Shown here: positions 1-8,700 of the stretch, in pieces
Layout: each line of letters starts with the position of its first letter
Numbering within the stretch: the first letter of the stretch is position 1
Notes under the pieces: model-generated
What the model was told of the DNA's origin: nothing
Seen by the model: the letters and a program-made list of their open reading frames with translations, nothing else
Database searches by the model: none
Made by a program: the position numbers and the translations under genes
Assembly: GCA_035705985.1 (NCBI GenBank)
Contig: DASSVP010000055.1
Location: 1-28,641, forward strand
DNA: 28,641 nt
Direction of reading: 5' to 3'
DNA from: JACVRW01 sp035705985
GTDB lineage: Bacteria > Actinomycetota > Thermoleophilia > Solirubrobacterales > Thermoleophilaceae

Positions 1-231
1 GCCGCCTACAACGCCGAGATCGACGCGATGACGGAGGGCACGGTCTGGGTCTCGGGCGGCTGCCAGAGCTACTACCTCGACTCGGGCGGCCACAACTCCG
101 CGCTGTGGCCGACCTACACGTGGCCGTTCCGCCGCCGCCTCCGTGAGTTCGACGCGGCGGCATACGCATTCGGCACGCGGGTACCGACCCGGAGTGGCGA
201 ACGCGATCGCGCTGCAGCGGCGCACGCCTGA
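1..231 (+). CDS. Flavin-containing monooxygenase, C-terminal end (partial)
   Basis: The open frame enters from the left edge and ends at TGA 229-231, giving the last 76 residues. It contains SGGCQSYYLD, then NSALWPTYTWPF, then REFDAAAY. This is the conserved C-terminal block of FAD/NADPH-dependent monooxygenases of the flavin-containing and Baeyer-Villiger type. Those enzymes oxygenate ketones or soft nucleophiles in the cytosol. The FAD and NADPH Rossmann motifs would lie upstream and outside the window. About 20 arginine- and alanine-rich residues follow the usual end of the family (near DAAAY), so the stop may have drifted downstream. The DUF2071 wreck begins immediately after it. The family call is firm; substrate and exact subclass cannot be judged from this end. 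Confidence 0.8.
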   Translation, partial: AAYNAEIDAMTEGTVWVSGGCQSYYLDSGGHNSALWPTYTWPFRRRLREFDAAAYAFGTRVPTRSGERDRAAAAHA

Positions 232-765
232 GGAGCTCTCGCACCGGCCCCGGCCGCTTCCGGACAGCCCCCGGGTCCAGGGGCAGACGTGGCGCAACCT
301 GCTCTTCGCGCACTGGCGGGTGACGGCAAGCCGGGCATCTACTTCTTCAGCCGGACGCGGGGCGCCGCGCGGCCGTGATCGCGGCGCGGCGCACACACCG
401 GCTGCCGTACTTCCACGCGCGGATGCGCCCCGCGCACGTCGGGACCGGATCGATTACTCGAGCGAGCGCATCGAGTCGTCGGGCCCGCCGGCCTCGTTTC
501 GCGGCAGCTACCGGCCGGTGGCACCCACCGTCGACGACCACCGCTCGCGCTGGCTGGCAGAGCGCTACTGCGCGTACACCTTCGACAGGCGAGGGCGGCC
601 GCTGCGGGTGGACATCCACCACCCGCCGTGGCCGCCGAGGCAGGCGGACGCCGACCTCGACGCACAGGCCATGGCGGACCAGATCGGTATCCCGCTGGAG
701 GGTGAGCCCCTGCTGAATTCGCCGCCAGGCAGGACACGCTGCTCTGGCCGCTCAAGCCCGCCTAG
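232..765 (+). pseudogene. Degenerate DUF2071 (YqjF-like) gene
   Basis: Pieces of a DUF2071 protein appear in order but in different frames. RPRPLPDSP and QTWRNLLFAHW lie near 250-320, then DGKPGIYFFS near 323-352. After a frame change come VIAARRTHRLPYFHARMR (about 374-427), then RIDYSSER, AERYCAY and DIHHPPWP (about 445-640), and finally DTLLWPLKPA ending at TAG 763-765. Between the HW block and DGKPG the family normally has roughly 60-70 more residues, so an internal deletion is likely. At least three frameshifts are needed: a missing base near 354 (AGCCGGAC where AGCCTGGAC is expected), one near 430-445 and one near 718. No ATG or GTG precedes the first block. A long frame (143-1051) running through part of it is not a real gene. 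The intact family is of unknown function. Confidence 0.8.
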
Positions 766-944
766 TTGTTGGGGTAGGGATCCTGGGCGCTGTCGCCGCC
801 GCTCATCGTGTTCCACTGCCCGTTGCCGCAGCTCGGGCACGGCGGAAGGCTCTGAGTGGACTGCACGTCGATCGTGTTACCGCACTGCGTGCACTGGTAG
901 GTGCCGGCTGAAGCGTCGCTTCCTGCCGGGACTGGCTCGGCCAT
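762..944 (-). CDS. Small zinc-ribbon protein (60 aa)
   Basis: A 60-residue protein with two CxxC knuckles: CTQC at residues 18-21 and CPSC at 36-39. Together they form a four-cysteine zinc ribbon, flanked by low-complexity tails. The ATG at 944 is chosen because a good Shine-Dalgarno (GAGGGAGAG) lies about 6 bases upstream; the frame extends further without support. It starts 34 bases after the metallophosphoesterase stop on the same strand, so the two may be cotranscribed. Its last bases overlap the tail of the DUF2071 wreck on the other strand. The ribbon could bind nucleic acid or a partner protein; nothing in the sequence says which. The gene call is good and the function is unknown. Confidence 0.75.
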   Translation of the reverse strand: MAEPVPAGSDASAGTYQCTQCGNTIDVQSTQSLPPCPSCGNGQWNTMSGGDSAQDPYPNN

Positions 945-978
945 GTGTGACTCTCCCTCGTGGTTGCTTCCGGCGCCG

Positions 979-2088
979 TTACCCGCGCAGCACGTTCTCA
1001 ATACGCGGCGGGTCCTCGTCCGCGAGGGTGAGCACGGTGCCCGGCCAGTAGGGGCTGTCGCGCCCGGCGCGCACGAACGCGCCCTCGTGCAGCCAGCTGC
1101 CGCTGTTCCACAGGCGCGTGCCGGAGCTCGTGGTCCACTCGTGGAGGTCGTCGCCCGGCAGCGGGCCCGGCCGGTGCGTGTGGCCGAAGATCACGTGCTC
1201 CGTGCCGGGGGAGAGCGCGCTCGCCACGCGCGACATAGCGTCAAGCCCCGAGCGCCGCAGCTCCTCGCCCGTGAGGGTGGCGCTGAACGGGCCGAGCCCC
1301 AGCCCGTTCAGGGCGGCCACCGCCCCCGGAATCGTCACCTGGCCGAGCAGGAAGCGGGTCGCGAACAGGCGGCCCGCCTGGATCCGCCCGCGCGGGGCGT
1401 CCTCTGGGCGGCCGTCGCTCACGCGCCTCCACACGCTCCGGGACAGGCTGCCACCGCGCGACAGCGACGCCGACGACGCCCCCTGCGCGAGGCCCGAATA
1501 GAAGGCGTACATCGGCGCGACGACGGCCTCGTAGTCGGCGGCCGAGCGGGCGGTCTTGCCGAGGCCGGTCACTCGTCCCATGGCGGAGGCGGCGATCGCC
1601 TCGAGGCGCGGCACCGTCAGATGCAGGTCCAGGTAGTGCCCATGAGTGGCGTAGACATCCGCGCGCAGGGACACCCCGGGATAGGCCAGCGTCACCTCGA
1701 CGTCCGGCATCCAGGCGGCGATGCGTCCGGCCGCGCCGTCCTCGGGCGTCACCGGCCACTCGGCCTCGGCGGGCAGGAGCTCCCCGTCCAGCCGCAGCCG
1801 TGACAGCCAAGGCTCGGCCAGCGCGTGGTCGTGGTTCCCGGGGACAAGCAGGACGCGGCGGCCGGCGAGCGCGCGGCCCAGTTCCTCGAAGAGCGGGCGG
1901 CCCACCTCGAGCGCTTCAGACAGCGGCAGCTCGCGCAGCTCGAGGATGTCGCCGAGCAGCACGACCCGGTCGCTGTCGCGGACGGCCGCTACCAGCTCCG
2001 CCCGGACCTCGGGCCTGCGCGCGACGTCGGCCTCGGCATGAAGGCCGAGATGAAGGTCGGATACGACCGCCGTCCGCACCCCGAGCAT
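979..2088 (-). CDS. Calcineurin-like metallophosphoesterase (369 aa)
   Basis: The protein has the full metal-binding set of the calcineurin-like phosphoesterase fold in order: SDLHLG (residues 9-14), LLGDILE, PGNHDH, a THGHYLD histidine pair and FGHTHRPG near the C-terminus. These supply the Asp, His, Asn and His ligands for a two-metal centre that hydrolyses phosphomono- or diesters. No signal peptide or membrane segment is visible, so it is probably cytosolic. The substrate is unknown; UDP-diacylglucosamine hydrolase (LpxH) and nucleotide phosphodiesterases have similar architectures, but lipid A is not expected in an actinobacterium. ATG 2088 is chosen because the fold begins six residues later and a longer start would overlap the divergent gene at 2128. 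The zinc-ribbon gene follows on the same strand. Confidence 0.88.
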   Translation of the reverse strand: MLGVRTAVVSDLHLGLHAEADVARRPEVRAELVAAVRDSDRVVLLGDILELRELPLSEALEVGRPLFEELGRALAGRRVLLVPGNHDHALAEPWLSRLRLDGELLPAEAEWPVTPEDGAAGRIAAWMPDVEVTLAYPGVSLRADVYATHGHYLDLHLTVPRLEAIAASAMGRVTGLGKTARSAADYEAVVAPMYAFYSGLAQGASSASLSRGGSLSRSVWRRVSDGRPEDAPRGRIQAGRLFATRFLLGQVTIPGAVAALNGLGLGPFSATLTGEELRRSGLDAMSRVASALSPGTEHVIFGHTHRPGPLPGDDLHEWTTSSGTRLWNSGSWLHEGAFVRAGRDSPYWPGTVLTLADEDPPRIENVLRG

Positions 2089-2127
2089 GGTGTCAGGCGC
2101 GCTCCCGTTGTCTAGATTCGGAGGGGC
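2089..2127. promoter_or_regulatory. Divergent intergenic region, metallophosphoesterase / zinc-finger gene
   Basis: This 39-base gap separates two divergent genes. It contains TAGATT at 2113-2118, inside the palindrome TCTAGA (2111-2116). TAGATT is a possible -10 box for the rightward gene, ending 9 bases before its GTG. GGAGG (2120-2124) is a possible Shine-Dalgarno with an unusually short 3-base spacer. For the leftward gene only a weak GGGAG lies about 13 bases from the ATG. No -35 element is convincing. Confidence 0.35.
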
Positions 2128-2748
2128 GTGTCGCTGTTCTGCCGCCACAATCGCTTCGTCGCGGACTGCCCGATCTGCTCCAAGGGCACGGTGCTCGACC
2201 CGAACCGCAAGCCCGAGCGGCGGCCGCGCCCGAGCGCGGGGACGCGGCGCTCCGGCGCGAAGCGCACGGCCCAGGCCGTGAGCGGCACGCGCGTGTCACG
2301 TGGGCCGTTCGCGGCGGCGGGCCCGTACGAGGACGGGCGCGAGGTGCGGCTGGAGAAGGTTCCCGGCGGGCTCCGGCTCGCCGTCTGGCACGCGGGGCAG
2401 CTCGTGAAGGACGCGCCCGTGCTGGCGCTGTCGGACCTGCCCGCGCTGCTGGGCTCCGCCTCCGAGCAGGGTCTGCTCGGCGAGCCGGATTTCGACCTCG
2501 CGCCGGAAGGCGCGGGCGAGGTCGGGGCGCACGGCGCGAGCCCCGGCCGCTCCGGCGAGCTCCGCGACGAGCTGCGGGTGGAGCGCCTCGTGGACGAGCG
2601 CGTCCGCATCGCGCGCTGGATCATGCGCCCGAACCGCGGCTGGGAGCTGCAGCAGGCGCCGGTGCTCCTGCCCGGCGACCGCTTCATCGGCGCGCTGCGC
2701 GCAGCGGCCCGGAACGGCGTTCTCGCGTCAGGCGATCCGGTGGAGTAG
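2128..2748 (+). CDS. Unknown protein with N-terminal cysteine/histidine zinc-finger motif (206 aa)
   Basis: I do not recognise this as a named family. The first 20 residues hold CRHNRFVADCPIC, a Cys-His-Cys-Cys cluster suited to zinc binding. A basic, Arg/Pro-rich linker follows (residues 26-60), and then a globular region containing LEKVPGGLRLAVWHAGQL (from about residue 74). The C-terminal part (residues 145-206) is charged and has RWIMRPNRGWELQQAPVLLP. The GTG at 2128 places the cysteine motif at the extreme N-terminus. The gene ends 13 bases before the AddB-like gene and is very likely cotranscribed with it. A DNA-binding or accessory role beside the helicase-nuclease pair is plausible from context alone. 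Confidence 0.75.
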   Translation: MSLFCRHNRFVADCPICSKGTVLDPNRKPERRPRPSAGTRRSGAKRTAQAVSGTRVSRGPFAAAGPYEDGREVRLEKVPGGLRLAVWHAGQLVKDAPVLALSDLPALLGSASEQGLLGEPDFDLAPEGAGEVGAHGASPGRSGELRDELRVERLVDERVRIARWIMRPNRGWELQQAPVLLPGDRFIGALRAAARNGVLASGDPVE

Positions 2749-2761
2749 CGACTATCTCCGT

Positions 2762-5713
2762 GTGCCCCTGAAGCTCGTCACCGGCCCAGCGAACGCCGCC
2801 AAGGCGGGCGAGGTGCTGGGCGGGCTGCGGGCGCGCCTCGACGACGAGCCGATCCTGGTCGTGCCAACGGTCGGTGACGTGGACCACTCGCAGCGCGAGC
2901 TGGCCGAGCGCGGCGCGGTGTTCGGGGCGCGGGTGATGAGATTCGACTGGCTGTTCGGCGAGATCGCCGCGCGCGCGGGGTTCGGGGGTCGCGCGGCCTC
3001 CGATTTCCAGCGCGAGCTGATCGTGGAGGAGGCCGTGCGCGGGGCGGACCTTCACGTGCTGCGCGAGTCCGCCACCCAGCCCGGCTTCGTCCGGGCCGCC
3101 GCCCGCTTCGTCGGCGAGCTGGGCCGCGTGCGGCCGAGGGTCGAGCCGGCGCGCTTCACGCGCGCGCTGCGCCACTGGGCCGGCGACGGGCCGCGGCGCA
3201 GGTATGCGGACGAGGTGGCGGCGGTGTACCGCGGCTACCGCGCGCGCCTGGAGGCGGCCGGCATGGTCGACGAGGAGCTGTTCGCCTGGGGAGCGCTGCG
3301 CGCGCTCGGCGACGTGCCGGCCGAGGTGGGCGGGCCGGCCGCGGCGTGGGGCGGCTCGCCGGTGTTCGTGTACGGGTTCGACGACTTCAACGGGCTCCAG
3401 CTCGAGGCGCTGGAGCTTCTTGCCGCGCGTTGTGAGGCCGACGTGACGATTTCGCTCCCGCACGAGCGCGGAAGGCTCGCGTTCAAGGCGGTGAGCGGCG
3501 TCCACCTGGAGCTCCTGGCTATGGGCGCCGAGGAGCTTCGGCTGCCGCCGCTGGACGACCACTACGCGGACCAGTCGCGATCGGCGCTCCACCACGTGGA
3601 GCGGCGCCTGTTCGAGGACGAGGCTGCGGGGGCGGCGGCGGAGGCGGACGCCGGACGGGTCGCGCCCGGGAAGGCGGTCTCCTTCCACTCCGCGGGCGGC
3701 GAGCGCGCCGAGGTCGAGCTGATCGGCGCCCGCGTGCTCGGACTGCTCCGCGACGGCCTCGAACCGGGCGAGCTGGCGGTGGTGTTCCGCGACCCCATGC
3801 GCTACTCGTCGCTGCTCGAGCAGGTCTTCGGCGCCTACGGGATTCCCTACTCGATCGACCGGAAGCTCCCGTTCGGCCACACCGGGCTCGGACGCGGCCT
3901 GCTCGCGTTGATCCGGGCGGCCGCTCCCGGCGGCACCGCCGACGCCCTGCTCGCCTACCTCCGCACGCCCGGGCTGCTCAAGGTGCCTGGGCTGGCCGAC
4001 CGTCTCGAGGCCGAGGTGCGCCGCGACGGTGCACACGCCGCCGCCGACGCACGCGAGCGTTGGGAGCGCGACCACTGGCCGCTGGACGAGCTCGACCGGC
4101 TCGCCGGCGCCCGCGACGCCGCCGCCTTCGCGAGGGAGCTCGAGACCCGTGTCACGCGCCTGTTCGCCGCGCCGTACGAGCGCACCGCGACCGTCCTGAG
4201 TGGCCCGCAGCTCGAGGAGGCGCGCGCCCTCAGCGCGGCCCAGCGCGCCCTCGGGGAGCTGCGCGCCGTGCTCGGCAATCGCCCCGTTGACGTGCCGCAG
4301 GTGCTCCGCATGCTCGAGCAGCTCGAGGTCCACCTCGGCGAGACGCCGCAGCCCGACCGCGTCCAGGTGGCCACTCCCGAGGCGATCCGCGCCCGCCGCT
4401 TCGAGGTGGTGTTCGCCTGCGGGCTCCAGGAGGGGGAGTTCCCGCGGAAGGCGTCGCCCGAGCCGTTTCTCTCCGACGAGGACCGCCGCGCGATCGCGAC
4501 GGCCAGCGGCCTCGTTCTGCCGGTCCGCGAGGATCGGCTGGACCGCGAGCGCCACCTCTTCTACGTCTGCGCCTCGAGGGCCGAGCGGCTGCTGGTGCTC
4601 AGCTCGCGCTCGAGCGACGAGGAGGGCAACCCTCAGACGGAGTCCTACTTCGTGGACGACGTGCGCGACCTGCTCGCCGACGGCGCGGAGACGAGGTCGC
4701 GCTCGCTCTCGGAGGTCACCTGGACTCCCGAGGAGGCGCCCACCGCCGCCGAATGGGACCGCGCTCACGCGGCCACCGGCCCGCGCAGGCCGCTCACCGG
4801 CCCCGTGCCGCTCAGCGCCGAGCCGCTCCTCGAGCAGCTCGCCGCCCGCGACGCCGTGGCCGCGCGCGCTCTCGAGAACTTCGCCGATTGCCCCGTGAAG
4901 TGGCTCGTGGAGGACCTGCTGAAGCCGGACGAGCTCGTGCCCGACCCGGAGGCGATGGTGCGCGGCTCCTACGCGCACGACGTGCTCTTCCACACCTACA
5001 CCCGCGTGCGCGAGGAGACGGGCTCGCGCCGCGTGACCCACGGCAACCTCGCCCGTGCCGAGCAGATCCTGCTCGAGGAGCTCCGCGAGCGCAGCGCGCA
5101 ATTCCAGCTGTCTCCGAAGCAGACGCGCGTGCGCGCCGCGGCTCGCCGGCTGGAGTTCGACCTGCTGAGGTTTCTCCGCTCCGAGGCGGAGTCGGACTCG
5201 CAGTTCGAGCCGGCAGAGCTCGAGCGCGACTTCGGCTTCGAGGACACGGAGCCGGTCGAGCTTGACGGCGGTCTGCGCGTGCGCGGGCGGATCGACCGGG
5301 TGGACGAGCACGACGGCAAGGCGCTCGTTATCGACTACAAGACCGGCAAGCGGGTGGACCGCTACAAGGCTGCGAGCTGGGAGCCCGAGAACCGCTTCCA
5401 GGCCGCGCTCTACATGCTAGTCGTGGAAAAGCTCCTGGGTCTCCGGGCGGTGGGAGGCGTCTACGTCGCGCTCGGAAACCAGGACCCGCGCCCGCGCGGG
5501 ATGGTCGCCCGCGAGGTCGAGGAGCTCGGTTCACGGTGGGTCCCCACCGACCAGCTCGACTCCGACGAGTTCCGGCACAAGCTCGACTGGGCGCTCGGCC
5601 GCATCCGCGAGACCGACGCGCTGATGCGCAGCGGCGAGCTGAAGGCGTGCCCGGACCGCTGCGCCTGGAACGGCGGCTGCAAGTACCCGTCGGTGTGCCG
5701 GAGCGAGCGGTGA
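2762..5713 (+). CDS. AddB/RecB-like helicase-nuclease subunit with PD-(D/E)XK nuclease (983 aa)
   Basis: The N-terminal region resembles AddB-type inactivated helicases: LVTGPANAAKAGEVL at residues 5-19 sits where a Walker A would be but is degenerate. A UvrD-like core follows, with FEVVFACGLQEGEFPRK near residue 550. The C-terminus is a PD-(D/E)XK nuclease: GRIDRVD (about 841), IDYKTGK (about 857) and QAALYM (about 879). One cysteine lies just before it (ADCPVKW, about 709), and a cluster follows at the end (CPDRC, then NGGC and PSVC). That spacing is typical of the iron-sulfur staple of AddB-type nucleases. The protein probably works with the next gene product to resect double-strand ends. 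GTG 2762 has GACTAT ending 6 bases before it and no Shine-Dalgarno. Its stop overlaps the next start (GTGA). Confidence 0.85.
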   Translation: MPLKLVTGPANAAKAGEVLGGLRARLDDEPILVVPTVGDVDHSQRELAERGAVFGARVMRFDWLFGEIAARAGFGGRAASDFQRELIVEEAVRGADLHVLRESATQPGFVRAAARFVGELGRVRPRVEPARFTRALRHWAGDGPRRRYADEVAAVYRGYRARLEAAGMVDEELFAWGALRALGDVPAEVGGPAAAWGGSPVFVYGFDDFNGLQLEALELLAARCEADVTISLPHERGRLAFKAVSGVHLELLAMGAEELRLPPLDDHYADQSRSALHHVERRLFEDEAAGAAAEADAGRVAPGKAVSFHSAGGERAEVELIGARVLGLLRDGLEPGELAVVFRDPMRYSSLLEQVFGAYGIPYSIDRKLPFGHTGLGRGLLALIRAAAPGGTADALLAYLRTPGLLKVPGLADRLEAEVRRDGAHAAADARERWERDHWPLDELDRLAGARDAAAFARELETRVTRLFAAPYERTATVLSGPQLEEARALSAAQRALGELRAVLGNRPVDVPQVLRMLEQLEVHLGETPQPDRVQVATPEAIRARRFEVVFACGLQEGEFPRKASPEPFLSDEDRRAIATASGLVLPVREDRLDRERHLFYVCASRAERLLVLSSRSSDEEGNPQTESYFVDDVRDLLADGAETRSRSLSEVTWTPEEAPTAAEWDRAHAATGPRRPLTGPVPLSAEPLLEQLAARDAVAARALENFADCPVKWLVEDLLKPDELVPDPEAMVRGSYAHDVLFHTYTRVREETGSRRVTHGNLARAEQILLEELRERSAQFQLSPKQTRVRAAARRLEFDLLRFLRSEAESDSQFEPAELERDFGFEDTEPVELDGGLRVRGRIDRVDEHDGKALVIDYKTGKRVDRYKAASWEPENRFQAALYMLVVEKLLGLRAVGGVYVALGNQDPRPRGMVAREVEELGSRWVPTDQLDSDEFRHKLDWALGRIRETDALMRSGELKACPDRCAWNGGCKYPSVCRSER

Positions 5714-8700
5714 GGGCTCTGACGGACGAACAGGCCCGGGCGGTGGCGCGGCGGGACGGATCGCTGCTCGTGCGCGCCGGCGCCGGCACCGGCAAGACCA
5801 CCGTTCTCGTGGAGCGCTTCGTGCGCGCGGTGAGCGAGGACGGGGTCGGGGTGGAGCAGGTGCTGGCGATCACGTTCACCGAGAAGGCCGCGGCGGAGAT
5901 GAAGACGCGCGCGCGCCGGCGCTTCCTGGAGCTCGGCCGGCGCGAGGACGCGCGCGCGGCGGAGAGCGCGTGGGTCTCGACGATCCACGGCCTCTGCTCG
6001 CGCATCCTGCGCGCCCATGCGCTCAGCGCCGGGATCGATCCCGACTTCCGAGTGCTCGACGAGCTGGAGGCCGAGCGCCTCGCGGCGGACGCGTTCGACT
6101 CCGCGCTCGAGGACTTCATGGGAGACGGCTCGGCGCCGGAGCGGATCGAGATGGTGGCGGCCTATACGCCCGACCGCCTGCGGGACATGCTCCGCACCGC
6201 CTACTCGCACCTGCGCAGCCGCGGCGAGCGCCACCCGAGCCTCAAGGAGTCGCGGCCGCCGGCGCCCGCGGGGGAGAGTGAGCGGCTGGAGGCGGCGGCA
6301 CGGTCGGCGCTGGCCGAGCTGGCGTTCGCCGAGCCCTCGAAGGCGGTGGCGAAGGCGATCGACTGCATCGAGGCGCGCGGCGAGCTGAAGGCCGGCAACG
6401 CCAGGGCGCTCGCCACGGACGCGTGCGACGAGTACCGCGAGGCGCATGCCGCGCTCACGACGCTCGAGGTCGCCGAGCGCGAGCACCGCGACCACACGAT
6501 GCTGCGCGCGCTGCTCGACCTGTACGGCGCGCGCTACGAGCACGCCAAGCGCGAGCGCTCCGGCCTCGACTTCGAGGACCTCGAGCTCGCCACCCGCGAC
6601 CTGCTGCGGCAGGACGAGGGCCTGCGGGAGGCGTACGCCGCGCGCTTCGAGCACGTCCTCGTGGACGAGTTCCAGGACACGAACCGGCTCCAGAACGAGC
6701 TGCTGGCGCTCCTCTCGCGCGACAACCTGTTCCGGGTCGGCGACGAGAACCAGTCGATCTACCGCTTCCGCAACGCGGACGTGGAGGTGTTCCGCGAGCA
6801 CTGGCAGGCCGCGAAGGACGCGGGCCGCGCCGAGAGCATCACCGTGAACTTCCGCGCGCGCGGTGAGGTGCTCGACGCGATCGACCTGGCCTTCGAGCGC
6901 ACCTGGGGCGACGGCTTCGAGCCGCTGCGCGAGGCGCGCGGGTCGCGCGACGCGGCGCCCGCGGTGACGCCGTGCGTGGACCTGCTCGTCGTGGACCGCG
7001 GACGCGACGGGTGGAAGGAGCTCGCCGGCGACGGGGAGCCGTTCGGCGAGGCGATGTACGGAGCGCCGCTCTGGCGCGCCGCCGAGGCGCGGCTGCTCGC
7101 GAAGCGCGTGGACGAGCTCACGCGCGCGGGCCGCTGGTCGTACGGCGATGTGGTCATGCTGTTCCGCGCCACCACCGCGATGGGCCTGTTCGAGCGTGCG
7201 CTCGACGAGCGCGGCATCCCGGTCCACGTGGTGGGCGGGCGCGGCTACTGGGGCCAGCAGCAGGTGGCCGATCTGCGCCACTGGCTCGCCGCGCTCGCGA
7301 ACCCGCTCGACGGCCTCGCGCTCTTCTCGGTGCTCGCCTCGCCGCTCGCGGGGCTGTCGCTCGACGCGGTCGCGCTGATCGGCCTGCGCGCGCGGCGCCC
7401 GCCGCGCCGCGACCCGTGGCGGCTCGTCCGCGAGCCCGACGAGGAACTGCTCGAGGCGCTTCCCGACGCGGACAGGACGAGGTTGGCTGCGTTCGCCGAC
7501 CGCTTCGAGGCCGAGCGCCGCATCGCGGGCCAGGTCTCGCTCGAGACGCTGATCGACCGGGCGGTGACGCTCACCGGCTACGACCGCCACCTCCTCGCGC
7601 TGCCGGGCGGCACGCGCCGGATGGCGAACGTCCGCAAGCTGATGCGGATGGCCCGCGAGTTCGAGGCCGACGAGGGCCGCGACCTGCGCGGCTTCATCGA
7701 CGCGGTCGGGGAGCGCGACCTGATCCAGGCACGTGAGGGCGAGGCGCCGCTCGAGGCGGAGGCGCTCGACGCGGTGCGGATGATGACCATCCACCGGGCG
7801 AAGGGGCTCGAGTTCCCGGTGGTATGCGTGGCCGACCTCGGCAAGGACGGCCGCGACGACGACGGCCGGCTTCGCATCTCCGAGGACGGCAGCGTCGGAC
7901 TGCGCCTGGCGCAGCTCGGCGGCGGGACGGTGGACAGCGCGAAGCTGGAGCGGATCAAGGCCGAGGGCAAGCGCGCGGCGGAACAGGAGGAGCGGCGGAT
8001 CTTCTACGTCGCGGTGACGCGCGCGCAGGAGCACCTCGTGCTGAGCGGCGCCACGGATCTCGCGAAGCGGCCGTCGCCGGCGGAGCTCACCGAGCCGATG
8101 CGCTGGATCTGGCGCGGCTTCTGCGCCGGGTTGCCGTCGGAGGGCGCGAGCGGGGTCGCGATCGACTCGCGTGAGGGCCGCGACGTTGCCGTGCGCTGGC
8201 AGCGCCTGACGCCGGACACCGTGGACGAGCTGCTCCCGGCCGAGGACCGCTCGCCCGCGCCCGATCTCGTGGAGGAGCAGCCCGCCTACGAGCAGCCGCT
8301 TCTCGAGCTCGGGCTACCGCCCGCGCCGCGGGCGCTCCCGGTCAGCCGCCTGAGTTACACCGGGCTCGAGGATTACCGGAAGTGCGGGTACCGCTTCTTC
8401 CTCCAGCGCACGCTCAAGCTCTCATCCGTCGAGCGTCCGCCCGGCGGCGACCCCGTCGAGCCCGGCCTGAACCCGCTGGTGCGCGGCTCGATCGTCCACG
8501 AGCTGCTCGAGCGGATGGACTTCGCGAGCCCGCTCCCGCCGGGCGACGAGGAGCTGGCAGCGGCGTTCGCCCGGCACGGCGAGGAGGCCAGGCCGGAGGA
8601 CCTGGCCGACATGAGGGGAATGCTCGAGCGCGTGGCGGGCTCCGGGCTGCGCGAGCGCATCGCCTCCGCCGCGCGGGTGCGCACCGAGCTGCCGTTCGCG

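Noticed and set aside
143..1051. A 302-residue plus-strand open frame
   Set aside because: It runs through the DUF2071 wreck in only one of its frames and then antisense through the zinc-ribbon gene; the true blocks change frame inside it.
2111..2116. TCTAGA palindrome as an operator
   Set aside because: A 6-base palindrome alone is weak evidence; it may just be part of a -10 box.
2684..5311. An 875-residue minus-strand open frame opposite the AddB-like gene
   Set aside because: Its composition (Arg, Ala, Glu, Leu, Gly repeats) is that of a codon-position shadow in very GC-rich DNA; the plus strand carries clear family motifs.
5461..8034. An 857-residue minus-strand open frame opposite the AddA-like gene
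   Set aside because: Same shadow pattern; no domain motif on the minus strand, while the plus strand has complete helicase motifs.
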